This document shows positions 1 to 12,165 of a stretch of 64,000 nucleotides of DNA, piece by piece. This DNA is from Hirudinaria manillensis (Eukaryota > Annelida > Clitellata > Hirudinida > Hirudinidae). The notes under the pieces are model-generated. The model made no database searches. It worked only from the letters and a program-made list of their open reading frames with translations, and was not told where the DNA came from. Within the stretch, counting starts at the first letter, position 1, and every line of letters begins with the position of its first letter. Position numbers and translations under genes: made by a program. The stretch is from assembly GCA_034509925.1 (NCBI GenBank), contig CM067531.1:4806001-4870000 (forward strand). The letters run 5' to 3'.

Positions 1-24
1 CATCATCATCATCATCATCATCAT
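1..24. repeat. (CAT)8 microsatellite
   Basis: Eight perfect CAT triplets open the window and are followed by CGTCGT. It lies 3' of the last visible filamin exon, presumably in an intron of that gene. The array may extend leftwards beyond the window. Confidence 0.9.
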
Positions 25-175
25 CGTCGTCAGCCCTTGTCAGCCATCATTAATCAAGGAAGATTCCAAACATTCTACTTAGCATCCTGACATTAGTGGT
101 TTTAACACTTAGGATCATAATTATAGTTAAATTAACAGATAAGTATATTTCAATGATTTATAATAAATGCGTCAC

Positions 176-3100
176 CCTGTAAGGGAACTTTGGAATGACA
201 ACATCTCCAAAAGTGGCGACAACGACGTGCTTCACTGCCTTCTTTGGTGTGTAAGTACAGGTGAAGGTGCCATCTTTGTTGTCCTTGACATTGACATCCA
301 CTGGTTTCTGTTCGTTGTCAGTTACCAGGACATTCAGCTTGCCAATGCCAGCACTTTTGGTGTCAATGACGAACTCTTGTTGCTCGTTTACAATGACGTC
401 AGTGGAAAGTCCCGGTCCTGAAGCAGTCACCTAAAAAAAATATTTTCTGAAAAATCTTTCGAATTACCTGATTCAAAATGATACTGCTGAATATGTAACA
501 TCCATGTTGAACAACAATTTATTCTCGAATAAAGTAAAACAGCAGAAATGATTTCTTATTCTGTCTACCTTGGTAGGATCAAAATCAGTCAGTGGAGCTG
601 GCTTGATGATGGACATCCAAGGGGAGAGATGGATATCCTCCTCGTCACAAAGGATGTGGATGGCATACTCTCCTGGTTCGGTGGGCAGGTAGGTGATCAG
701 GGCAGATCCATCTCCGTTGTCATGGCAATCGATCTTTGCTTGAGATGGTCCCTCGATGGAGAATCCTGAACGAATTGCAAGCCAATATGATTAGCCCATA
801 AACATATAAAAATGCTTGGAGTAAATGAATTTTTTTTTATTGCACCATCATTCATTCATAAGATTTGTATTTACCTAGTCCACCAGTTTCTCCGTTAGTT
901 TCAACAGTAAAACATGCTGGATATCCAGCAACACCTCCGTGCAAGCCAGGGCCGAAAGCACGTATCTTTGTTGGTCTGGTGGGTCCAACTTCGACCATGA
1001 ATGGACTCTTGAATATGTGTTGTCCTCCGTAAGTGATGTTGACGATATACTCTCCAACTTTTTTGGGCTCATATTCACATTCGTATGTGGTAGCATCCAC
1101 CTGTAAAAAAATTGTCATTACACCTGGTGCTACCACATAAATCTTGTGATTGAACAATTTAAATTGAAAATTTTAAAAATGAATGCTAAAAATATTGCAA
1201 ACCTTCTTCATCCTAATACGTTCCTCTGCTCCACCTGGTCCAACAACCTGGACTTTCAATTCACCCTCGCCTGCTCCAGCAGTGTGTACTTTGAAGTCTG
1301 CAACGTCCCCAACTCTTATTCCATTCATTTGAACCCCTCTTCCAGTCACGTAACACTTCCTGGCATCCACAGCTTTGAATAAATAACGACAAATTAGTTG
1401 TCAATTGGAATGCTTAGAAGTGATGAGTCAATCAATAGATGTTTTGATTTTGTTTTAAATGGTGAAAAAGAATATCATTACCAGGTGATATTCCAACACC
1501 AAAAGGACTGTGGGGAATTGCTTTTCCAGCAAAGAAGATGTTGACAGAGTGGAGACCATCTCCAGTGGGGGTATATTCCACGAGCCACAACTCTTCCGAT
1601 TTCTTGGTAATCACCGGTTTGGTCGTGTCTTTGTGGCCGTGGGGATCCAAAATAACCACATCCACCACTCCCATGCCAGCATCTTTTCAGAAAGAAATGA
1701 CTCGAATTAAAACCGATGCTAATTTTTAAATGAACAAACAACATCCAGCTAAAATTTTCTCCAAGGCTTTTTATAGATGCAGCTTTGCAAATATTTTAAA
1801 GTTTAAAGCTCTCTACAATATCTCCATATTAGGCAATGCTTTCTCAATAACATTTCTGCCAGTGCTCAGATAATATGTTTATTTCTAAAATAATTTTAAC
1901 GCCCACAAAGTGTCTAACAATGAAGACGCTAGTGTTTCCTTTTAACAGATCCAAAGCAAATAATAGCCCTCCAAAGTGAGCTCTTTGAATGGGAATTCAT
2001 AAGCACTCAGTAGACCGTAAGAACGTGGGCACAATCAAAGTGATGACAAGCATAGCATTTAAGTTCTGCATTTAAGTGGGCACAGATATGGGTTTATCGA
2101 TTACTGAACCGATTATACCAATTTGTGATAAATAATTAACGGGAGTGTCTGCCTCCCATCCAGCTAAATATTTAGATAAGATGAGTTTTGTCATAGGAAT
2201 TCCTGGCAATTAACCACAAGCACGTTCTCTCAAAGAAGACCAAAAATCTCTGCTAACAAACAATCCTGGCCCACAAGTGGCAGCTACAGATAGCTGTCAA
2301 TTGCACTTCACATTTGACAGAACTTCTCTAGTAGTGTACACTCTCAAATTAGTAGGCATTCCGTCTATCCAGTCTATCCCCGACTAGACTAATTAATAAC
2401 TCCTTCACGTACCAATAGATCATTAGCAGTCTGCTTAAATTATCAAAGTCACATCCATAATTGTGCGACATTCAAGGTATCCTGTTGCAACAGGAACTGA
2501 ACCAAGTAAACACATCAGAAGAACTCATTCATTACGTGCTCGGACTAATCTGCCGAGTCTCGGAGCTCACTCAGTCATTTCCTTACAAGGAAATATCTCA
2601 GGGAACTCTGACAACAGCTCAAGTATTTGAAAGACATTAATTAATCTTTAGACTCGGGACTGCAAGTGAAGAAATAATTCCAATAATAAAATCACTCACT
2701 TTTGGTGTGAACTTCGAAATAAGTCTTCTTTTTAACAACGACTCCAGTCTTTTCAAGACCAGGTCCAGTGGCAGTGACCTTAGATGGATCGCCAGCCATT
2801 CCTTTGACGCTGGTAACGAAGGGACTCTTTGGAATTTCCCTGTTGGCAAATTTAATGGTCACCGTGTAAGGACCCTCCATTGTTGGAGTGTAGAAGCAAG
2901 AGTATGTGAGGTTTCTGTCTTTGTTGAAAACAATTTCACACTGTAAAAAACAATTTAATTTAAAACTCCTTCAGGAATACAATCAATAAGCAATTATAAT
3001 ATAATTAGGTTATTAATATTATCTTAACTAAAAGAGAAATTATTAGAGCAAGTTTCATTCCGTCCCCACTGACTCACCTGTTCTTTGACACCATTAGGGT

Positions 3101-4982
3101 TGACAACAGATATGTCTAGTTCTCCTCTTCCAGCACTGAATGTTTCAACAGTGAACCTAGCAGGAGCTCCAACACTGTTTCCAGCTGGCTCAAGTCCTGA
3201 GCAGCATTGGCTTTATTTTAGAAAATATTCAACAAGGTTCAAACCAACGTTTATTGAGACAAACCAGGTCCATAGGCTCTAACTCTGGCAGGGTTTGTTT
3301 TTGGTCTGAGTGGAGCACCTGACTTTAACTTTGCATTGGGGAATTGAGACAAGTATGTCATCATACTGAGCTCATCCACATTGGGGTTGCACATCTCAGC
3401 AGGCTTAATCAGCTGAAATGGATAACAACAATTTATTTTCTATATGGATCTCAAAAATTAAAAAAACAAATGACGAACTTGAGGCACGTCCAGCCACTGC
3501 TCGGCAGCATTCATTGCTTCTGTGGCATTAGGCACGGCATCCCTTGGATTCCACGAATCCCAGTCTGGGCACAATCCAGGAGCCACTCCATCCACCAAAG
3601 CACCGATTGCCCTTCCATCATTCCAATCTGTGGTGAAATTTTTTACAGGGACTTCTGGAAGTTTACCCAAAACCCAGTTCAGAAGTCTCTGTTTCGGTGT
3701 TTGTTCAGGCTTTTTCTTCTCATCCTCATCCCATATGGGCATAGAAATGGAATAATGAAGAATGAGAGTCCAGATTAAACCAAGAATAAGCTTCAACTTG
3801 CAGTCAACAATGGCTGAACTGTCTATTAAAATAAAAACAAAAATTTAATGACGACAATAACGTAAATAAAAAAAATATTAAATCAAAGGTGTAAATAAGG
3901 GGTCATGGCTTTGATAAGTTGCGCATTCTTTAATTATAGCTGGCCCAAAAGGTATAACAAAGGAGCTAATTGACAAATGCTTTTATAAACATAATTGCCT
4001 GACAAACTGCCATAATTGGAATCATTCATCAGAGGCCTAATTGATGTAAAACAGGGGCAAATCTCTTGTTCAGCTTTTCTAAACTTGAAAGCATTTCAGA
4101 AGCTAATTGACTTTTCAACTATTTTAAGTAAATTTTACTTGGATTTTTTCTCTTGATTTTGAACAAATAAATGAAAAATTTAACAAGAAGTGTAAATAAA
4201 ATAGAAGGAGAGCAGTTCCACTGGATGTCAATGGAATGCAGATCACCCAGCTGAACGATGGCCTTCATTGTCAAGCCAGATTAGTCATAGGGCCAGACAG
4301 TGTGCTGGATCATTATAGTGATGTTTGTGTAAGGTTTAAGTTTTCATCAAACTCTGCATATTTGAACTCTTGTTGATGTGGCACTAATGTTTTCGACATT
4401 CATTAACATCAATTATCAACGCCCTCTAAATTAGCATTTTTTTTAAGTTTGCATTTCTAGCTGATCACAGATTTTTAGCTGATCCTCTTTTAGCGCTAAA
4501 GATATATTCAAACAAATACTTAAATGCAACTGAATATATTTATATATTTTAGGATCGTTTAGCCAAAATTAAATAATAAACTTAATTGTTTCCACTACAA
4601 GCAGCTAAACAAACAATAAGCGAAGAAAACAACTCAGACCTATGTTGACGATTTTGATTCCTTCTTCATTTTGAAGAAATTCTAATGCCAAAGTCACATT
4701 TTCCAACTTTTGTGATCTGATTTTTGGCCTCTTGTTATATCTCATAAACCTTTTGCCACTGAGTACTTCTACGAGAGCAATGAATCGGAGACCATCGGAC
4801 AAATCCGTTTCCAAATCAGCAACGTGTTTGTTGACTGTTTTGAGATGTTCATTTGTCCATCGAGTAAAGGTGTTTTTCTGAATCATCTTCCACTGGGCAT
4901 CACCAGCCAAATCTCTCTCAGCGGGATCGCTGGGTGTTTGGCCATCTCCCAGGATATCCTGCGAGTGTCTTCTAGTAGACAT
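176..4982 (-). CDS. Filamin, 5' part (two CH domains plus first Ig-like repeats); 3' end outside window
   Basis: Filamins are dimeric actin cross-linkers: an N-terminal actin-binding domain of two calponin-homology domains followed by many Ig-like repeats. Exons on the minus strand: 4982-4640, 3822-3479, 3412-3265, 3196-3078, 2940-2700, 1682-1482, 1372-1203, 1100-875, 765-569, 430-176. All join in phase and give 748 residues. The start is the MSTRRHSQD methionine at 4982. CH1 fills exon 1 ([35 protein letters not shown]). CH2 follows ([30 protein letters not shown]). About five Ig repeats follow, with the usual GPGL, YTP and SPF signatures. The last exon has a possible donor at 175 (GTGACG) and otherwise runs into a stop at 158. 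Because filamins normally carry up to 24 repeats, I treat the gene as continuing off the left edge. Intron 1 is 817 bp and the intron between exons 5 and 6 is 1017 bp. The family call is secure; the exact isoform is not. Confidence 0.95.
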
Positions 4983-6953
4983 TTGTAACGAAATCTGAAA
5001 TTGCAAGTTCGAAACGCCGCAACAACCTCCAGTCAAGTTAGCTCAACGATGTTATATTGGCGACAGGCCACCTCTTTTATACACTACGTACCTACCTATG
5101 CCTAAGGCGCTTAAAAGTAGCGTCACTCATCAGCGCTGCGTGCGCAGTCGACACTCGAAAAGCTGAGAATGTATCAATTCTAAGATTCCACAATGGATTT
5201 TTATCGCTATTCAAAACATCTTGCAGGATATTTTCAATTATTCATCAACAACTGCTTGTTATCGCTGTACGACAATTGACATCGCCTTCGTAGGCCCGCA
5301 TTCCATTGTGTGTACCGTTTATGATAATTTGTCGATCTGGTGTATTAATGAATGTGACGTCATGATCTGCACCATTGCCATTTTCACGAACGTGAGTCAG
5401 CTGCATATGAACTGCTCATCGTGAATGGACACTGCTTTCGTCTTCTTATTGTTCTTCATTTTCTTGTTAATGTCATTTGTTTTGACCAGGACTAGGATTC
5501 TGGCGAATCATCGATGTGTTTACAGCCTCTGCCCAGGACACTTGGCGATTCATTAAGTCTTTGCAATAAATTATTTCGTTCTCTTTATTACATCGTTTCG
5601 GTATTTAAAAATATTACGTGAGATGAGAAAAAAGAAATTCGTTTTTCTTTACATTATTTATTCATTAATTTTGCTCAATTCATGGCTGAAAGATTTTCAT
5701 TGAAAGATAAAAGTTAGATCGCTAACGCTACTCAGGCGCAAGCTATCCAGACTAAAAATAGAACATGAGGTACAAGTTGAGGTAGAATACTTCAGAAACA
5801 TTAAATTGAGGTCAAGAGCCTGGCTTTTCGCGAGATGAAACAATAGTAATGATAACAATCTCACGTCCTTTACGAGGAGGTGTTCAGCGGTAGTTGTATT
5901 AATCCCCATCAAAATATATTGTCTCTAACGTGCTTGTTACAATTTACTATGCCTATAAGTTTTTACAGTTTTTAAAAATCGGTCGCTAATTATAATGAAA
6001 TGCTATTCAGTGTTCAGTGAAGGAAATGGAACGAGAGAAGCATTCAACATCCTTTAGAATTAATTGCTTTTCTTAATGAATCGTCGCCCAAATATTTCGT
6101 GACACCTCAGTAAAAGTTGAGCATGTCTCCTAGGTAGAAGACCATTAAATGCTTATGTGGTCAAGAATGACGTTAAAAGTGAACATTTACTTTGAATTTG
6201 AGCGTGTTACTTCCCTAGAAGCCGCCATAACCGAGTGATCGAGACCTTAATCATACTTCTAGAATACTCTCTAACACAAGCACCAGTTCACATGACGATT
6301 AGTGTAATTAGCCAAACTAATTAATGGGTTTAGCACGAATTTCTAACTTTATAAGTGCAAATCCGAAGAATGTTATGCCGCATTAATCCAGACCCTACGG
6401 TGTCCTTTATTATAGACAATATCATCTGAACAAAAATAGATTTATTTTAAACAATTTGTTTGGAGCAAATCAGACATCAACTTCAGATAAGAGGTCTGCC
6501 TTAAATGTCGCTTTTTGATTGCGAAGGTTGTTCCCCTGTCGATAGGCACCTCAATATAAAAAATATTTTTTAAATGTAATATTTCGAAGCAATAGCTGCT
6601 AAAATTAGAAAATTATACCGAAGACAATTTTAAAGAATGATAAGAGATGATACCTAGCGACCATCCCACTACTGCTACCATTATCTCAACAATAACAATA
6701 TTACTATCAGTATAATGACTAACCAGACGCCCATATCATTATAGTCATTAGTGCATACAAACCCATTGTAAACGCTTTCAACACATCGTCTCTCAATTGA
6801 TCATCTGATAATAATAACATAACCGAATCAAATTTATGAGACACGCGTCCGTCGGGTGCACAACTTGTGGAAGCCTTTCAATTTTTCTATCATCTGGCAC
6901 AACTACGGCGGTAAATGGGCTCCGTATATTTTTTTGTAAAATCTTATGACGAG
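4983..6953. other. Filamin upstream region, no supported gene
   Basis: About 2 kb upstream of the filamin start codon. It presumably holds the filamin promoter and 5' UTR next to 4982. Only short, unconvincing reading frames are present. I recognise no RNA gene, repeat family or clear core promoter motif. Confidence 0.6.
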
Positions 6954-7089
6954 GATGACAAACCCACAAGGGATTCTCCCAATAGCATGGACCTCTCAGC
7001 ACAGTCCTTCCAGCAACTGATCAGACTCGCCCAATACATACCATGCTCAAGCGCAGAAACCACAAAACGAGACTGGTTCTCAAAAGATG
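6954..7089 (+). CDS. Possible isolated coding exon, not recognised
   Basis: A stop-free segment follows a T-rich tract and a candidate acceptor (AG at 6952-6953) and ends at a strong donor, GTGAGT, at 7090. It encodes a hydrophilic peptide with DDKPTRDSPNSMDLS then FQQLIRLAQY and KRDWFSKD, which looks more protein-like than the surrounding AT-rich sequence. I found no partner exon before TMEM18 ends at 7563 and could not assign a family. It may be an exon of a plus-strand gene with distant exons, or chance. Confidence 0.25.
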
Positions 7090-7562
7090 GTGAGTCATTA
7101 ATAAATCACAAGAAACATTTTGCTTTGCTTATAATTGGCCTCAACACTGGTGAACCCAGTCCCTTCTTAGAAAAAGAAGAGAAATGTTCTTCTAGCCCAT
7201 AAACTTTATAGGCCTTTTCAAAACATCCAGCAGAAATTAACTTAATTGCTGATGTATGCAAGTGTTTATTTAAATTAATTGAATATCAGGTCATCCTGTG
7301 ATGCATTGAATTGTAAGATTTCAAGTGACTCATGGCCAATAATTATTCCGCTGTTAATTTTGTAAATAACCCCTGAAAGACAACTAATTAAATAAATTTT
7401 CAATATTTATTGAAATATAAATATTTATAGAACAATTTCTTGAAGGGCAACCTATTTAGGATAACTCTTTTCCTAAAAAAATGTAAAATTGCAATTAAAA
7501 TTATAACATCTTCATAAACCAGTTGCAAGAAACTACTCCTTGGAACTTACCAATAGGACAAA

Positions 7563-8253
7563 TTAACTATCTTTCTTAGATTGGACACGCCTTAAGCTTT
7601 TTCTTTTCAAATTGATCAGGATGTAAATTATATCCAGCATCCACATTATCTGAATGGAAAAGAAATATCACGAAATAAAAATGCTTGCCTCTAGAAACAA
7701 ATACTTTTTTATGCAAATTATCTTCAAAAAACAAGTTGTAAAGTCAATACTCACAACTAGGACAGATGCAAAAATTAGCAGTGGTGTAGAGAAAATAATT
7801 GATATAAAAACTCCTTTGTCATCAAAGTATTGGTATTTACTCAAGTGCCTGCATAAAAACAAAATTTGACAAGAATCCTGATTTGTACTTGGGATATTAA
7901 AAAGTTGCTAACGTATAGTTTTCAGCTGCTACTTTGTTGACATTTTCGGAGAAATAAACCAGTGACACTAAAAATAGTAAACTTTGTTAAATACATCACA
8001 AAACAATTTATCAAAGCTGAAAACTCACAAAATAACAAAAACAGAAGACGCTGAAGGCTCTCAAACTTTTTCTTTAAACTGATTAATGTAATCAATGCAG
8101 AAGAAATGTGAAATGCCACAAGAACCCAAATCCACCTTTCTGACCAATCTATCTAAATTCAAAAATATTAAATTACAGTTTCCAAATGTTTACATAAGAA
8201 CGTTAAACCTTTGTTAATATCTCAACAGCGAAAATGTCACTTGAAGCCTCCAT
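7563..8253 (-). CDS. TMEM18: TMEM18 transmembrane protein
   Basis: TMEM18 is a small multi-pass protein of the nuclear envelope, linked in mammals to body-weight regulation. Minus-strand exons 8253-8209, 8152-8029, 7967-7913, 7848-7755 and 7649-7563 join in phase to give 134 residues (human about 140). The start at 8253 gives MEASSDIFAVEILTK, then the family motif IDWSERWIWVLVAFH. Further matches are FSENVNKVAAENY and LSKYQYFDDKGVFISIIFS, the most conserved block of the family. The C-terminus is basic (LKRKSLRRVQSKKDS), as in other TMEM18 proteins. Four hydrophobic stretches are visible. It is divergent from the TMEM121-like gene starting at 8922. Confidence 0.93.
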
Positions 8254-8921
8254 CACAACAACACACGCAAGCAAACCAAAACATCCAAAGAAAATATCAA
8301 GTAAAAAGAAAGCAACAGAACATAAACAATTTCATTTCAAAACACGTAATAAAAAAATACAGAAATATTTCAGTATTTCAATTTTATATTTTTTATATTA
8401 AAAAATAAATGTACCAAACATGACCTTTAAGCTATCAGCTACAATCTGTGATTACAGATTCAAAAAAACTCTGCAATGATAACGATATCAAACTTATGGA
8501 TACAATTATCAAATGTCCTCGCGATGTAAGTAACATAAGCATAAGGCGGCGGAAATGGAAGATCCAGAACACTTTGGCGGGGAGGTCAAAACTTGGCTCG
8601 GACCAGGAAAAATGAGTGTATATATTTAAAACGTAAAATCTTTTAGTTAATTTAAGTTATTATGTGTTATTGTTTAAAATTATTTTAATTAAGCTTCATT
8701 CCTCTCGCCAGGCATGTAAATTTCGTTCTTTCTATATAATGTCCAGTCCCTTTCATATTTCCTATTTAATTGTCTTTATTTAACAACTGTAAATAATTTT
8801 GTGACGTGGAAACATTGATTATAATAATGTAAAAAAAAATTAACTTAAAAGATACTTAATGAGATACTTATGTTTATAGGCAACTGATTATTTATTTCAT
8901 GACGCTTTTCGTTTCAACGAA
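8254..8921. promoter_or_regulatory. Divergent intergenic region between TMEM18 and TMEM121-like gene
   Basis: The two start codons lie head to head 668 bp apart, so both promoters, and any 5' UTR exons, must fall here or in unseen upstream introns. A GC-richer patch around 8545-8610 (GGCGGCGGAAATGG, GGCGGGGAGG) stands out from the AT-rich flanks and is the best candidate for a shared promoter. No TATA box could be assigned with confidence. Confidence 0.4.
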
Positions 8922-10203
8922 ATGAATAAAATTCTGATTGTGATTTTGAAGATTCTGAGTACCTTTCAAAAATGTTCGGGTGCAATTCTTCTCTTCTCTG
9001 TTTTGTCTGTGACTATATTGCAAGCGTGCTATTTGGACTACATCATTGTTAAATTCGTGGGGCCAGAATGGAGTCTTATAACAATTGGAGATGTACTCGT
9101 ATCAACCGCTTTTGTTTGCGATTTTCTCTTTGTAATCAGGTTTATTGTTTAAATACCAGTTAATTTATTAAAATAAATGTAAATTTCAAACAGCTAAATT
9201 TGTCATTGAAAAAAATACTGTCGAGTAAAATAGAAGACAAATAGGGTACTGTTGTCTAACTGTCAATATGTATAATAGACCACCTATTGGGGGGCAGGCC
9301 CGGGTATCTCTTTCAGAGGAATCTCGAAAATTGACTTCGCACTCCATCCCGAAGACCAGTGACATTCTGTCCAAATTCTAAAATTATGGCATGATATTTA
9401 AATAAGTAATGTATCAACCAATATTTGTAGTTAAGAGTCGTATATAATTTATTTTAAGGCATAAATATATAACACGATATCTCATAATTTTACATTTTAT
9501 TCTAAGATATGGTGCGGAAAATTCAACATGGTATTGCGGTGGCAGTCGAGCATCTTACCGCATCACTTGCCTGACTTGGCTTCTGTATTCGCTCGTGTTC
9601 TGCATGAAAATTAGTATCATCTTTGGTCCACGATACAATATTATTAACCGTCATTACGACAAAATGGACGCCGAACACTGTAAGTTTTTTGTAGGCCTGT
9701 CCAGTGTCGTGTTTCTGTTGCTAGTTTTGATTCATCAAGACAAATCCCCGAATGTCCACCACATAGAAACTTATAGTAAAACCGTTTCAATCGACCTGCT
9801 CGATGTTGTTGAGTTTTTAGATTTGTTGATTATAAACGAAACGGGAGTCATGATGTCATTCGAGTTGCACCACATCATTGTCAACATTGCTTGTTTCAGT
9901 ACCATACTACCGCTTGCAATACTAATTTCATTTTCCAAAACCCAATTTGGCAGAGTATCATTCAGCGTCGGTCTAGAGGTGATACATTTCCTTTATCAGT
10001 TGTGTTTAAATGTACCGATGGTCATTTTAAGAAGTTTTGTTTATTCAACTCTTGACATTTTATCCTCAACATTTCTCCTGAAAAACATATTAAGCTTGTT
10101 CCTTTCAGGAAAAAATTTCTTTATCTATGTTTTAGAAATAGAGGGACTTACATTAAAAGAACCAACTAATGACAACCTTGAGAAGGAGACTTCAAAAAGT
10201 TAA
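8922..10203 (+). CDS. TMEM121-family multi-pass membrane protein
   Basis: Two exons, 8922-9139 and 9507-10203, join in phase (AG|A) to encode 304 residues. The donor is the unusual GTTTAT, but this junction gives FVIRYGAENS, which matches the R-Y step in vertebrate TMEM121. Six or so hydrophobic segments are spread along the protein. Family landmarks are ILQACYLDYIIVKFVG near the N-terminus, SIDLLDVVEFLDLL in the middle (the TMEM121 ALDLLDLLDMQ region), and STFLLKNILSLF near the end. TMEM121/hole proteins have roles in heart development in vertebrates, but their molecular function is not established. Sequence identity is modest, so the family call is good but not perfect. The C-terminus lacks the proline-rich tail of vertebrate TMEM121. 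Confidence 0.75.
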
Positions 10204-11016
10204 TTCTTTTAGAGTGGCATTCATTAAAACTGCCGTCAAAATCAATCTCATTTCAGCACATATAATTCTCAAGATAATGATACTATTTATCGATAGTTAA
10301 TAATTTGTAATTTCGATAAATAATCATCTATTTGTGGTTCAACCATTTTTTATTACTCACAATTGGCATGTTCTGAAAATTTGGCTTTTATTCTAAATAG
10401 GCAATTTGATCAAATGTTTCAATCGTGTTAAATATATTAAAATTCCAACGACCTGACTAAGAAACTAATGCATGAATAACCTTAAGTTTGAGAATCACTT
10501 GAAACAAATATACCAACTGCACTTTACAGCTACACAAATTTCGCATCCCTATAGAACTAAGCAAAACTATTTAAGACTTTCCCTTTTTGTTTGTCAAGAT
10601 GCCTTGAGAGGATCCAATTGCTCTGCAAAGAGTTCTAATTATCTTTCAAACCGAGTTATGGTCACGATGTCAGAATGTCAGAGTAGCGATTTATTATAGG
10701 GGAAATTTAACATTTATGGAAGATTTCAAAAATATGTGCGGACAATTGAATAAAGTCGTTTATTTAGACACTTGAAACAAAGATAAATGTGTTTTTTTAT
10801 AAAGAAAATAGTGTTGTAATGGTATTTGACTGTAATTGAAGATATGTACATGCATCCATATTTGAATTTTTTTTTAAAATGTATTAATATTTTCAACTTT
10901 TGTAACATAAAAATGCATGTTACATATACTTTATAACATATTTTGATCATTTATCATTACATCCGGTTCTGAAATAACAACCGAGATATTTACTTGCCAG
11001 GCGAGGTATTACCGTT
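10204..11016. other. Intergenic region, nothing recognised
   Basis: About 0.8 kb of AT-rich sequence between the TMEM121-like stop and the BRK1 start. It should contain the 3' UTR of the former and the promoter of the latter. No convincing reading frame, repeat or RNA gene is visible. Confidence 0.6.
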
Positions 11017-11443
11017 ATGGCCTCGAATGTCTCTGTGAAAGATATGCATTCAAATCAATCTTCTCAAAGACAAATACAGCAAGATTGGGCAAATAGAGAA
11101 TATATCGAACTGATGACCTGCAGTATTAAAAAAATTACTGACTTCTTGAATTCCTTTGGTTAGTTGCTGTCCATCTTATATCGAGCAATGGTAACTGTAC
11201 GGTATGGCTTGAATGGCCAAAAAACTAACATTTTAATACATTCCACGAACATTTACATATTGTTTTTCATCATAGATATGTCATGCAGGTCTAAATTGGC
11301 CACCCTGAATGAAAAATTGACGTCTTTGGAAAGGCGTGTGGAATATATTGAGGCCAGAGTATGTTGAATGTGGATATAATTTCAACTGTATTTTAATGGA
11401 GGATGATGTTTTACAGATTACAAAAGGTGAAACAGTGTCTTGA
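11017..11443 (+). CDS. BRK1: BRICK1 / HSPC300, WAVE complex subunit
   Basis: BRK1 is the smallest subunit of the pentameric SCAR/WAVE regulatory complex, which relays Rac signals to Arp2/3-driven actin assembly. Three exons, 11017-11158, 11276-11358 and 11417-11443, join in phase to give 83 residues (human 75). The core is almost identical to the human protein: [18 protein letters not shown], then DFLNSF joined across intron 1 to [19 protein letters not shown], then [13 protein letters not shown] at the end. The central part is the helical, coiled-coil-forming segment. Introns are 117 and 58 bp. The N-terminus is about eight residues longer than human; no other in-frame methionine before the core fits better than 11017, though M9 is possible. 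Confidence 0.96.
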
Positions 11444-12131
11444 TACCTGGTGAAAGCAAATTATCAAGGAAATGTTGTGACTTTAAATGAACTTTTTTTC
11501 AACTGTAGATATCAAAATACTTTATGAGCTTTAATTTTAAGAAAATGAAAATTTTCATTTATAAATTCATATTTTGTAGGTGGGAAGGTTTCTTAAAAGG
11601 CTTTGGCTGATAGGTGATCTCAGGTGTTTGATGGATGGTTCAATTGGATAATTGTGTCCTCCTCAGATTGCTTTCTCAGTGATTGAATTATCCAAATTCA
11701 TATGATTTTCTAAATTGTGATGGGTATAATTATCAACTTTGGTTACCATGCATAGAATAACTGACAAGCAAAAGGCAGGTACAAGTTTTATCATTTTGAC
11801 ATGGATTTCCAGTGTCAGAGAGATGGATAGAATTAGGTTAAGGCCTGGGTTGGTTATATACGAAAGATTCCTGCCTGTTGTTTTTTGCATGTCATTTATC
11901 CAATGTTCCCATGCATTTAAGTGCATCAGGAGTTTTCTAATGATGATGACTACTTTAGCGAATGAGGTTTATTCAAGGGTTTGGTTGCTGGGTTTGGAGA
12001 TGTGTTTGTTGAAGTACACGATAGGTTTGTGGAGATACATAATTTTACAAAGAGGCTCTTTGCCCAGAGAATGGTTCCTTGTTTGAACTTTTTAAGTATG
12101 TTATTTTGATTTAGGAAAAATCAACTTAAAT

Positions 12132-12165
<34 letters not shown>

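Noticed and set aside
3344-3778. 144-codon plus-strand frame
   Set aside because: Antisense of the filamin CH2 exon and following exon.
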